Source: Castor canadensis
Lineage: Eukaryota > Chordata > Mammalia > Rodentia > Castoridae
DNA: 64,000 bases
NCBI RefSeq assembly: GCF_047511655.1
Contig: NC_133390.1
Coordinates: 97,223,583 to 97,287,582 of the forward strand
Reading direction: 5' to 3'
The notes under the pieces are model-generated. The model did no database searches and was not told the DNA's origin. It saw nothing but the letters and a program-made list of their open reading frames with translations. Below, piece after piece: positions 53,568 to 64,000 of this stretch (positions within the stretch are counted from its first letter, which is position 1; the number at the start of each line of letters is the position of its first letter). Made by a program: the position numbers and the translations under genes.

Positions 53568-56500
53568 TCCTCATCCAGGACCCATTCTTTAAGCTGAACC
53601 TCAGAGCATTCTTGGAATATTTCCTAAGCCCTCCGTAGCTACTCATGCCCTTCCTTTGCTAGTCTTATAAAGCTAGAAGCTAGGATATTTTTGCAGTCAC
53701 TATACTTAGCAAGCATATAATCCTTGGCCATGTTATCTCAGGCACCCCTTAAAAGTCCCTTAACAAATAAAGTAACCTGAGTAGAATAAAGTCCTTGTTG
53801 ACTGATGGAGCTGAGCTATGCAGGCACTCAGCCCAATCTTGCTTTGCAGCTCATCCCTGGCTCCCTCCTGCTCAGGCTGTGCACTCAGCTAGGCCTTTCG
53901 TCCTATTGGCGGCCACGCTTTGTCTGTGCAAGCATCCATCTCCCTCTCTGAAATTGGAATTCAATTTTGAGCTTATGTTCCTTGTGCAATTCACTCAAGA
54001 GTAGCATGTGAAGGCTTGCACACTTTCAATTTACTTTTCACACTGACACAGCTTCCTTTTAGGCCCAGAATTTTGAACATGACAATTAATTGTGGCTCCT
54101 TTGTTTTCTGTGTGAGAAAACTAAGATCCAGAAAGATGAAATGACTTAATTTTTAGTTCTTTTCTTGGTAAGTAGTTCATTTGCTCAAACTTCTCTGAAG
54201 TGTGTTTTTGTTTTGGTTTGGTTTGTTTCTTTTTTTTTCTGTATTACCTCTCTTTTGTGAACTGGGAGATGTCACCTCCCAACTCATCACCCTCTGTCTT
54301 TTGTCTGGCCCTTGTAATATTTTTAGTTGATAATAATTTATGAACTAAATGAAGTAAGTGATAATTTTTTATTTTATAGTCTACTCCCATCTGACAGGAA
54401 TTAATGAATTAGTAAATTAGGGTTACTTTAAAGTAAAAATAAAATTGTTTGTCCACTTGGCTATTTCAAGACAGAAATGATAACAAGTGAGGTTTTTTTT
54501 CATTGTTCTAAATTAGTACATCTGTTATAGTTATCTTTCTTCATCTACTAATTTTGATAACTCTTTCTACTGAAAATATCTGATTCAATGCTATTATTTT
54601 TAAATTTAAAAAATTTCTAATTGATTCTAAAAAAAATTTTAAACCATCACCAAGCAAACAATCCATCCACAAAGGTAAGTTCACCCTTTTAGGGTGCCAA
54701 ATGGGCAGTGAGAGTCTTGTTTATAAAAAGGAGATTTATAGAATAGGAAAACAAGACTGTCTTTGTAGGAGCTTCTACAAACAGGAGATGTGAGAAGTGT
54801 TCAGAACAAAGAAGGGGTCATCCCTGGAAAATACAGGAAGCTTTGATCTTTCTCCTTGCCTAGAGCAAGGTGAAAGGGTAGTCTTAAACAAGTCTGATCT
54901 GTGTGTTTAAGTTAAAACACTTCCAACAAGTATGGGCAGAGGAAGGCTTATTCAAATGGTAAAAATACAGACTCCAGATTTTGTGAACAAATATACCAAA
55001 CGTAAAATAAATTCCTTTTTTCTCTAATAGGTTTAAATTCCTTTTTTTTCCCTATAGTTAAGCCTATAGAATAATAAACACTTAAAGGGAGTGATGAGAT
55101 AGTTTAAGAAGGCAAATTTGGCAGAGTAATAAAACCCCAGTAATTTTAGACATTTTACATTCTAGCTTATAACTTAAAGTTCTGTCTGTATTTCCTTCCA
55201 GGCTTGGTATATTTTCTGGCCTTGTAACAACTGATGCTTTTGGCTGATCATGGAAACAGTGAGTCATTTAAAGACCCACAACATTTAAGAGAACACCCAC
55301 AGGTAACAAGGAAAAGGTGTGAGGAGACGGTTTATGTTTTCACCCATCCTGGAGAGGTGGATATGCTTTTTTGCTATTTGCTATTTTTTCCAGAGATGAT
55401 ATATTTGTCTCAGTAAGATCTACCAGTTACTGTAAAATAATTCATAGAAGCACCCAGATTGTATGTGTTGACACTACCCAGCTACTACTCAGTTGCCACA
55501 GAGAGCTTAAATCTGTTTGGTACAATTTCTGAAAACATTGTTTCTAACCTATGGATGCTAGGAATTTTCGACTTTGCAGATATAACTGTTCCGGGTTTTT
55601 TTAGTAGAATTTCTCACTCCTGATCACTCTCCTCTGCTGAAGTACAAGTGACAGTATCAATTTTGTTTTGAAACAGACAAAAGAAATGTCAGGTGATATT
55701 CCCTTCTGTCCTCCCTGCTATCAGTATTTGGAGGATTCTGCTAACTCCCAGGAGGACTGAAGTGGGGAGACAAGTCGAAGGAAAAATGGCAGAGAGTTCC
55801 AAGGCTGGACCCCTTAGTCTTATGTATGGAGTATCCTACGGCCCCAGAAAGAAGTATGACAAAGGGAACAGATTCTCAGTTATAGACCATACCCACCAGA
55901 CATCCAGGAAGTAAACAGAGGTCCACGGCAAAAGTGCAGTTATCCAAATCAAGCCACCAGGCCAGAGGTGGAGAGGCAGGGGCAGCTTGACCTGCGGTCT
56001 CAGTATGCTGAACAGAATCTGTAGATTCTTCCTGCCTTGATTCAGGTCTCTGAATTAGACTTAAGGGCTGGACCTGGCTTGTCTGCATATGGAATCCAGG
56101 TGAAGGTCTACCTCATGGGAGCTTGGAGTGCCACTACCATTGTGTCATTTGCACAAAATCACGTGGCCAGGCTGGTGCTTTCCCCAGCACTCTTGCTCAC
56201 CATGTCATTGTTTTGTACATCCTGAGTTGGGGCATTGGCAACATTTTTTTAAATAAATTCCCCAAAGTGTTCCCAGTATGCTTGGGGTTATCCACCCAGT
56301 AGGCTATTTGGACCTGGACTCACTATCTGGAAGATCCTCAATTACATTTCTGGAGATTCCCCCAAAAGCTGCTATCCCTGTAGTCATGGAGCTTCTTAGG
56401 GTTGAAAGCAGAGAACTGCTCATCACTCACTTAAAGCCGTGTCTCATTACAAGGCCACCTGTTACTGGTCATGGGACATTTGTGTGATTCAGGAAAAGAT

Positions 56501-58387
56501 ACATATAGCCCTGTGCCAAGTTGGGCAATTGGAGACTGAGCCAGATTTTAATCCCCATTCTTCTCCTTGACCCATCTGTACAATCATATCTTCTAAAATC
56601 ATCACTTCTAAAAATAAATCTGGAAACTACTGTGTAAATGGTAAAATTACATTGCATGCTATATTTGTTTGTTTGTTTTTCTCTTTCTCCTTCTGCTAAG
56701 CTCTAGCAAAGGAAAAGGAGTGAAGAGGCCAGAAGGGAGTCAGGCGGGCCTGACACCTTCTACAGCAAACCCTGGGGCTCCCTGCTGCCGCCTGTCATCT
56801 CTAATAATTGTTCCCTCCAGGAAATGTCATTGCTTCATTGCATTGCAAGAAAATGATGTCATAGAGTGGGGCCCTGCTCCACTTCCTGACTTTTAACCTA
56901 AGTCGTGTAACCTTTTTCAACCGTACTGCACCCAGAGGAAAATGAAACACGCTAAATGTAAAGGCCAGTGTGTCTCAGAAAGTCCTGTGAGCCCTGGGGT
57001 GGGTTAACTTCTGCATGCATATTAATGGTCAAAATACAGTCTTGTTTGGGTGTCACGCCCTGGACATGGCGTGAACCTCATACCTAGGAAATGGAGAGGA
57101 AATAGGCTTCAGGATGTGCTTGCCAGTTCTTGTGGGGAAACCTTCCTTTTCCTATATTGGATTTAATTAGTAGTGACAATGTTAAGTTTCATTAAGATAC
57201 CTTGCTTGTTTTTTGTTCTTGTGGTGGTTTCTGTTCTTCGACTCTGTGTGATAATGAATAATGGTCCCCAAACCGGTATTTTAAATCTTACATACTGTAT
57301 TTGTGTCTCCATGTCTTAGGATTGGTTAAACCCCAGCCCAAATAACATTATGAAGCTATTTCCTGGAATGTCAAGGGCTGAAATTGCCCTGTCAAGAACA
57401 ACTCTGTTCTTTCAGGGATTTCAGAGAGCAAGGGCTCAGATTGCATTCTTGCTCTGTTATTATAAGTTTTCCCCTGCCAGGAAACCACTGGTCTCAGAGA
57501 ATTTGCATATATCCAATGAGAGTGATCTACTGTTCTATGGAGGGTTTTGAGATTGCGTGACAGCATTGGGGAAGAATCTCATCTGGGGAAAGGGGATTTT
57601 TTTTTCCCCTTCCCTAAGCCCCATTTTAAATAGTTTCCTTCCCACAAGTTGATATGTCCACATTTAAAGAGTAACTCAGCCCATTTTCCTGCTTGGCCTC
57701 TGTCACTAGCTCGGTACACAGCCACACAACACTAACTATAGGATGTTTGGAGCAAAGGTGCTTATTCCTTCCGGTCTGCAAAATAGACTTTTTTGGCACA
57801 TAATGGAGAGAATTAACCATTTAGTTCTCCTAGGCAAAGGCATAGCCAAATGTCTGCTCACTTCTTTGTGACTAACTTTACATATTTCTTGATATCTGAA
57901 TATAATTTTTAAGATTTTACATGGGATTCTGGTTAACCTAAGCACAACTTCCCCGAGTGCCATGAAAATCACTTATCCATTTAGGATGCTCAGGATTCTG
58001 TGCATTTTGCTGAGAGCTTCTTGCTGCAGTCTGGGAAACAATTATTGGACTTCGTTTGTCCAACAGTTGGTCCTTAGCAGCCAGGACTCCAGCTTTTGAA
58101 AAATACCCAATGGTTACCAACATAGAGTGGGATGTAAACAAGAAAGCAAAGTGTAGGTAAATAAATAACCAGGGTACCCAGTACTAAGTGAGAACGCTCA
58201 AATTATATTAAAGTTCATTCACACATTATACTGACAAGTTTGAAATCCCTACATGTACAATCACCAGGTCCAGGACTAGATACTATACCACTCCATTAAA
58301 TGTTCATCCAAGAGCGAGGGCCTGAGAGGCTTGTACAGGATTTCTTCCAGAAATCAACAATTGAGCTGTATGGGATTTTGTTTGTTT
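53568..58387. other. long unique stretch, no gene seen
   Basis: Nearly 5 kb with few repeats I can name (a possible antisense MIR near 54100-54150). Short frames on both strands (53795-58141) have no domain I recognise. Text at 55690-56490 has two frames (73 and 69 codons) and might be an old LTR-element remnant. The run 56900-57130 is unique. Confidence 0.35.
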
Positions 58388-58466
58388 GCTTTTTGCAGTC
58401 CTGGGGTTTGAATTCAGGGCTTGACACTTGCTGAGCAGGTGCTCTACCACTTGAGTCATGCCTTCT
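58388..58466 (-). mobile_element. ID-like SINE
   Basis: 'ttttgcagtcctggggtttg' 'aattcagggcttgacactt' 'gctgagcaggtgctctacca' 'cttgagtcatgcc'. Complete body. Confidence 0.88.
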
Positions 58467-58815
58467 GTGTGTTCTGGTGTCACTTAGCCTCTCTCAATAT
58501 CAGACTTTGCATCTGTGAAATGGAGGTATTTAATGGTCTTATGCCCGAAGTGTTATGTCTAAAATGTTCATTCTGAACATGTCCATTTTCAAATGAGTAG
58601 GCACCATATTGACTGATATTCAAAGATATCCAATAAATGTGTTGAATGAGTCCGTATCACCTGACACTATTTTTTTAGTGTTCAAGATGTGCTGGACTTT
58701 CTGCTACATGCTTTACCTGTGGAGTATCACTGAGTTCTCTCAGCCTACGAATTAGCTGCTCTCATCTGCTCCATTTAATGAGGAGGAAACAGAGGCTCGC
58801 GCCTAAATGATAGAG
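58467..58815. mobile_element. MIR/L2 relics
   Basis: 58475-58545 sense MIR ('cacttagcctctctcaatat', 'gcatctgtgaaatggagg'). 58600-58655 L2/MIR 3' end ('aataaatgtgttgaatgag'). 58690-58815 antisense MIR ('aatgaggaggaaacagaggc'). Confidence 0.6.
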
Positions 58816-58879
58816 AACCAGAACCAATGGCCAGCTGTTCTTCATCCCAAAGCCCCATCTATTTTCTGGTATACTGCAC

Positions 58880-59035
58880 CAGTATGTCTCAAACTGCAAC
58901 GTGCATCAGAATCACCTACAGAAGAGCTTCCTGGACCACATTGCTGGGATCTAACCCATTTCCTGTCCTTACAAGTTCCCAGGCTGTGCTGATGCTGCTG
59001 AGCTGGGGTCTACAATTTGGGAACCATTACTCTAC
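58880..59035. mobile_element. MER20-like hAT MITE
   Basis: 'tatgtctcaaactgcaacgt' 'gcatcagaatcacctacag' 'caggctgtgctgatgctgct' and 'ctacaatttgggaaccatta' follow a MER20-type consensus with near-inverted ends. The frames 58807-59042 are shadows. Confidence 0.75.
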
Positions 59036-60199
59036 ACTATGAAGCCTTACAGATACAGGACCAGGAATAAAAGATCTAAGAAGCAGACCTCTGATTCATC
59101 TGAGAGAGCACCTTCATTTACAGCTCTCAGTGGCTGGATGGGGTTGTCTCTTGGGAATGCTTTACTGTAAGCAGCATACAGATCTTGGAACATTTGATGA
59201 GAAGTCGACCAAACAGGCATCTGTGGTCTCTTCTAACAATTAAATGGTTTGCTATTTGTGCCAAAGATAAGAGATAGGGAGGCAATGAGAGAGGGTCATG
59301 CTGTCTCTGCAGCAGAGGCCTCCTCATTATGGCCACAATTCAGTGTTTTGTGCCTTGAAGATTTAGAGTCACTCTGGTGATGGCAAAGAAGAAAAGCTGA
59401 GGAAAACGTTTCCTGAATTTAGGTAAGATGCAATTGAAGTTAAATAGAAAAACAAAAAACCCACACAGGGAGCAAGAGAATATAAAAAAAGTTCATCACT
59501 GTAAATTTTTATTGTAGATTTTAACACTTCTAGGACATATAATTTTAATTTTTATAACATAACATACAAATTTAGAATGTTAATAATTTAGAAAGAGCCA
59601 AAAAGTACAGTTGTTTCAGTTTTATTTCATAAGTATATAGAGGACAAAAGCTTAAAGATCAAAATTATTTCATCAATATTTCAAAATAATTACTACCAAT
59701 AAGCAAACTGAAGAGGAACACAGCTCCAAATTTACTGTCCATTCTTTTGACCCTAGGAAGAAAAAAAGAAACATTTATTTCTATAGTTTATCAAGGAAAA
59801 TAGTGTCACTTTTGACATTTAATTTAGCCTTTCTTATGTCACAGAAACCCACTGAAGGATGGATGACTCACATATAGTACCATGGTTCCACTTAAGGATT
59901 TCAGAGGAATTAACAGAGAACAAAAATTGATGGTTGTAGTGAACGAGGGTGTCAGAAAGGTAGGAAAAACAAATATATGTGTAATAGAAGCTCTGGCATA
60001 AACAAAAAACAGGGAGAGCCATTCCTTTTGTGAAGAAGTCGGGGATCTGTCAAGGATTCCCTTTGATTGTTTGCTATTTGTTTTGTCTGGATTGGATAGG
60101 GTTGAGGCTTTTAAAAATGAACTGAAGATTAACGGAAACCCTGAAATCTGTAACTGGAAGCCAAAATTTTATATTTGATTAGAAGTGAGGAGAAGGAAT
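59036..60199. other. unique sequence, no gene seen
   Basis: AT-rich around 59460-59780. Minus-strand frames at 59127-59336 and 59834-60022 have no domain. No named repeat. Confidence 0.4.
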
Positions 60200-60405
60200 A
60201 TACCTACCAAGTGCCATGTCCTGTGTCAGACTCTTACCAGAACAATAGCAGTTCCCTTCTGCAAAGTGTGAGGCGGGGGCCGTCTCCATTTTGCAAGTGG
60301 GGAGCCTAGGCTCAGAGAGGTTTAACACTGATTTTCTCAAGACAACTCAGATGGTAAGGGAAAGAGGAGACAATTAAGCCTCACACTGTCTGAATTCAAA
60401 AGTAC
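60200..60405 (-). mobile_element. MIR, antisense
   Basis: 'caagtgccatgtcctgtgtc', 'ttttgcaagtggggagccta' 'ggctcagagaggtttaacac' and 'caactcagatggtaaggg' follow antisense MIR. Confidence 0.8.
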
Positions 60406-60856
60406 CAGTGCACCTTGGCTTCTCCAAGTACATAAAGAATTGTGAAACAGCTCTTCTTCAAACTACCACTGTCCCTTGTCATGGGAATTCAAACCCAGTT
60501 TTCCTCTATATTCCTCCCTGGAGATTCTTCTTGGATTCTTTGACAGCAATAAATTCCCTGTGACACATGAATTGTCTTTAGACTTGGAATACTACTGTTT
60601 TAGGTTTAAGCAACATTTTAGCTGTGGCTAGGCAGATATAAAAGGAAATTTAATACAGCCACCTATTACTCTCTTGACCCCTCCACCCCCAGTCCCACCT
60701 TTCCTGAATACCATTTTATTTATTTATTGTTTTTGCATTTCCACCTACTACGTGCTATTTTTTAAATTATGTTTGTTATTTATTCTCTACCTCACTTGAA
60801 TGTGGATACCCCATTTTTTGCCTGTCTTTCTTCATGGATGCATATCAGTGTTTAGA
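60406..60856. other. unique or very old sequence, no gene seen
   Basis: 60650-60840 (e.g. 'attttatttatttattgttt') may be a worn L2 piece. No frame of interest. Confidence 0.35.
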
Positions 60857-61170
60857 AGAGGGATCAGCAAATCTTTCTGTAACAGGCCAGCTAATAAATG
60901 TTTTAGATTTTATGTTTTATGGGTCATGTGTTCTGTCACATGCTCAGTACTTAGCTCTTCCTTTGCAGGGTGAGAGCAGACACAGAGGACTAGACACAAA
61001 CGAGCAAAGACTACTTATGGACATGGAAATTTGGGTATGATATAATTTTCAAGTGTCTTAAAATTTTGCTTTTTCCCAAACCATTTAAAAATACAAAAAC
61101 TATACTTAGCTTTAAGATCATACAAAAAGAGGCCAGTTTTGGGCCATAGCTCACCAACCTCTGGTCTAGA
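60857..61170. mobile_element. hAT-Charlie-type MITE
   Basis: 'agagggatcagcaaatcttt' 'ctgtaacaggccagctaata' at left and 'ggccatagctcaccaacctc' 'tggtctaga' at right are near-inverted termini of a familiar mammalian hAT MITE. No coding. Confidence 0.75.
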
Positions 61171-61546
61171 AAATAGGGCCTGGTGTATAGTGGGTGGTCA
61201 GAAAATGGAATTTATTGGGATTGTACCAACGATAAACATTACATCGCCAGATCCTGCTGCATCTGCTACTAACTCCCTATCTCAGGAGCAGAACAGCCAG
61301 CTTAGGCAACTGACTCCACCCCCCAAATTTATGGCAATTGCTGCTGCTAAAAAGCAGGGTGAATCCACTAGAGTGCAGAATGCCTGTACTAGAAGAACCC
61401 TGGGGCAATGATTAGCACCTCCCAACTGGTAGTGTCCACACCCCAGGGAGACTGAGAACACCTACAACGAAGCCATTGCTTCATCAAAATATTTGGGATG
61501 TCTACTTCAATTTCATCTAAAACATTTCAATAAAATAATCTGCTTT
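61171..61546. other. unique sequence with a 90-codon frame
   Basis: A plus-strand frame at 61139-61411 extends out of the hAT element into GC-richer DNA ('gctgcatctgctactaac'). I do not recognise its product, and it begins in transposon sequence. I do not call it a gene. Confidence 0.3.
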
Positions 61547-61667
61547 GGCTGGGTGCAGTGGTGTACACCTATAATTCCAGCTATTGGAGGCAGGGGCAAG
61601 AAGATGGTGAGTTCAAGGCCAGCCTGGGCTTCATAGTGAGACTTCGCCTCAAAAAAAAAAAAAAAAA
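61547..61667 (+). mobile_element. B1-like SINE, sense
   Basis: 'ggctgggtgcagtggtgtac' 'acctataattccagctattg' 'gttcaaggccagcctgggc' 'ttcatagtgagacttcgcct' then 17 A (61651-61667). A single 7SL-like unit with its own tail and no ID part. Confidence 0.92.
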
Positions 61668-62860
61668 GAAACCAATATTGTTCTTTTTAAATAGAACTGT
61701 TTGGGAACATCTGAAGGGAGGCTGGTTTATCTCTCATATGAGTATTGCTATGTGCTGTGACTGTTTTAAACTATTGCTCATTTTTAATTGGCTACATCAC
61801 TGAATTTATATAACCACAACGGTCTTTGGAAAAAAACTGATGATATAAAGGACACTGATGCTGAAATCCAAGTTTCATTTTATTATCATAAAAATGATAA
61901 TAATTTTGCCAATACGGCTTAAGATTGCTTTCACCAAATCCCTAAATTGCATTCATCTGCTGAACATTCCTATGGAGCACGTCAGGATGCAGCCCGTAGT
62001 TCTACGTCAAAAAAAAGTGTATTGAAGCACGTACACAGTTTAGTTTCTCTCTCCTTGTCAGTGAAATTCAGCAAACCCAACACAATATGCTGTTTGTATA
62101 GAAGCACTCACAAATATTAACTTGATTTCTTCTAATGTTCCTATTTATAAAAATAAATCAAATGTAAATATTTAACCAAATTTTAAATCATATAAGAAGT
62201 TTCAGTTGGTTGAGCATAATACACCATTACATCTAATTCTAAATTTTAGTCCACTTTGACCTTCAAACTTAAAACTATATGTCACTATAAAATTTGTCCA
62301 AAAATCCTACTGAATTCTACACATGCAATTTAATGTAAATTAAGTAGAATGCCACTTGTTAAATGTCACATATCAAAATTTCCCTAATGATATTAGGAAT
62401 ATTATAAAGCTTATATTAAATTACATGTTGTAATATAGTCTGTACTCCCAGTACAACAATAATATAATTTAAAAAGGAAAAAGCAACTTTAAACCATAAC
62501 AAAATGATGAGATTATATTGTTTGAGAAAATAAAACTAACATTATTTTATTATTGTTGATGTTTGAGTGTTTATGAGATGATTTCTTACTGTGAAAGGGG
62601 CTTCCACAGATTAATGTAGCCCACATTCTTTTTTAGGCGAGGAGATGGCAGCCCTGGAAAAGGAAGACAATGGCTTAGTTTGGAAGAATTAAGCGTCGGT
62701 TTCATATTGTGTAATTTTGGTGCCATTTACACAGACTTCAAGAAGTTTGATGGGCCAGAGTTGGGCAATGCAATGACCTTGGCTTGCAGTTGCGCAATCT
62801 TGAATCAGTAGAAATCCTTTCCTTTTGCTCTTACTTAGACACTTTCTAAGTTATCAATAC
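61668..62860. other. unique AT-rich sequence, no gene seen
   Basis: Low GC throughout, with no frame of note and no recognised repeat. 62640-62800 is GC-richer with no repeat signature. Confidence 0.4.
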
Positions 62861-63038
62861 ACAGTCATCCCGTGGGATCCAACAGGACTGGTTCAGGGCT
62901 CCTCTTGGATGGCATAGTCAGTGAATGCTCAAGTGCCTTATATAAATGGCTTGTCACAGATGCATTTTTCCAAATATTTTGATCCAAGATTGGTTGAATA
63001 TGAGTATTTGGAACCCATGGTTAAAGAGGATCAACTAT
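62861..63038. mobile_element. Tigger-type MITE (TcMar)
   Basis: 'acagtcatcccgtgggatcc' at left and 'acccatggttaaagaggatc' 'aact' at right are degraded inverted ends. The inner text 'gaatgctcaagtgccttata' 'taaatggc' and 'ccaaatattttgatccaag' 'attggttgaat' is typical of the Tigger/MER2 group. Confidence 0.8.
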
Positions 63039-63386
63039 ATTTATATTATTGGTAAGATGGGTAATTTCTCATTTTTTTAAAATGTAAGGCCCAGTTGAGA
63101 AAAGCTATAGAGAAGCATTAGTTCACTTAGCAGTCAGTGGGATCCTATTTTGTTTTTTGTTTTAAATCAGGTCTTAATGCTGGGGACGAGAAAGCAGAAT
63201 TGAATTGTGATGATCTCTGCTCTCATAAAGTTTGAACTGTATCAGGAAACAAAACATCAAGAAAGTATTAAGGGTGCAGTATTAAGGTTTGCACAGAATG
63301 CAGAGTTGGCACAGGGGAAGATGTAATCTGCTGTGTCCAGGGCTGCTTGAAAGGAAAAAAGCCTTCTTGAGGGGATAATTTAGTTC

Positions 63387-63482
63387 TTTTTTTTTTTTTT
63401 TAATGCAAATACTTTATTAAGGCGTGCATAAATATTAACTTCTTACACATCAAACTTATTTTTCAAACTATATTTAGCCTTA
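63387..63482 (-). pseudogene. retrocopy-like 3' end (unknown transcript)
   Basis: On the minus strand this reads ...'gccttaataaagtatttgca' 'tt' then about 16 A (T-run at 63387-63402 on plus). AATAAA sits about 12-15 nt before the A-run, the normal cleavage spacing of an mRNA. It looks like the 3' end of a processed retrocopy cut off by the L1 insertion at 63483. I do not recognise the source gene. Confidence 0.5.
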
Positions 63483-64000
63483 CATTTTTTTTTATTGTTT
63501 TATTATTCATATGTGCATACAAGGCTTGGGTCATTTCTCCCCCATGCCCCCACCCCCTCCCTTACCACCCACTCCTCCCCTTCCCTCTCCCCCGCACCCC
63601 CTCAATATCCAGCAGAAACTATTTTGCCCTTATCTCTAATTTTGTTGAAGAGAGAATATAAGCAATAATAGGAAGGAATAAGTGTTTTTGCTAGTTGAGA
63701 TAAGGATAGCTACACAGGGAGTTGACTTACATTAATTTCCTGTGCATGTGTGTTACCTTCTAGGTTAATTCTTTTTGATCTCACCTTTTCTCTAGTTCCT
63801 GTTCCCCTTTTCCTGTTGGCCTCAGTTGCTTTTAAGGTATCTGCTTTTAGTTTCTCTGCGTTAAGGGCAACTTTATTCCTCTTTTTATCTTCTTAAACCA
63901 ACTTGAGAAATCTCCAATGAATGGGTAGAAATTGTGGGGGAAAAGTTCAGAGTAATAAATGTAGAAAATCTTACATTTAAACTGTGGCCTCTGATTTTTT
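63483..64000 (-). mobile_element. young L1 3' UTR, antisense, runs off the window
   Basis: T-run, then the reverse complement of 'gtatgcacatatgaataata', a C/T-rich tract (63537-63602; G-rich on the sense strand), and 'ctaattttgttgaagagag' (the reverse of 'caacaaaattag' seen at 1014). At least 400 bp of 3' UTR; the L1 body would lie beyond 64000. Well preserved. Confidence 0.75.

Noticed and set aside
1-64000. CRISPR arrays, operons, bacterial or phage genes
   Set aside because: No regularly spaced repeats and no prokaryotic gene density; composition and repeats are mammalian throughout.

Overview
This window looks like gene-poor, AT-rich mammalian nuclear DNA, either intergenic or deep intronic. 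I found no convincing protein-coding gene, no CpG island and no supported exon. All open frames are short, at most 153 codons, and most can be traced to repeats. The SINEs point to a rodent outside the mouse and rat group. They join a 7SL-derived (B1/Alu-like) 5' part to an ID-like, tRNA-derived 3' part whose B box reads like 'gttcaaaccccagtactg'. From memory this is typical of Castorimorpha (beaver, kangaroo rat), and beaver is my best guess, but I could not search any database.

Layout. 0-13 kb: nested L1 fragments, one young L1 3' UTR, an antisense solo LTR with a 4-bp site duplication (6631-7295), a second LTR-like element, and several SINEs, one of them carrying three 7SL-type units. 13-25 kb: a 170-bp polypyrimidine tract, MIR and L2 relics, a MER3-like hAT MITE and an LTR relic. 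25-34 kb: one long antisense L1 and one long sense L1, each interrupted by SINEs, then an MST-like LTR and a double-7SL/ID SINE. 34-43 kb: mostly unique sequence with L2 and MIR relics and several microsatellites. It contains a chain of three abutting perfect palindromes at 37403-37454, the most unusual structure I saw. 43 kb: a full-length 164-nt U1 snRNA copy with an A-tail. 46.2-48.1 kb: an old L1 split into opposite halves, with a duplicated, inverted arm of about 190 bp. 48-58 kb: an ancient repeat and L2, then long unique stretches. 58-64 kb: hAT and Tigger MITEs, a B1, a retrocopy-like 3' end, and a young antisense L1 3' UTR running off the window.

No genes work together here. The value of the window lies in repeat structure, a few possible regulatory palindromes and the U1 copy. 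Repeat family names come from remembered consensus sequences and are less certain than the repeat class. Nothing here supports a new biological system; the palindrome chain is the best candidate for a closer look.
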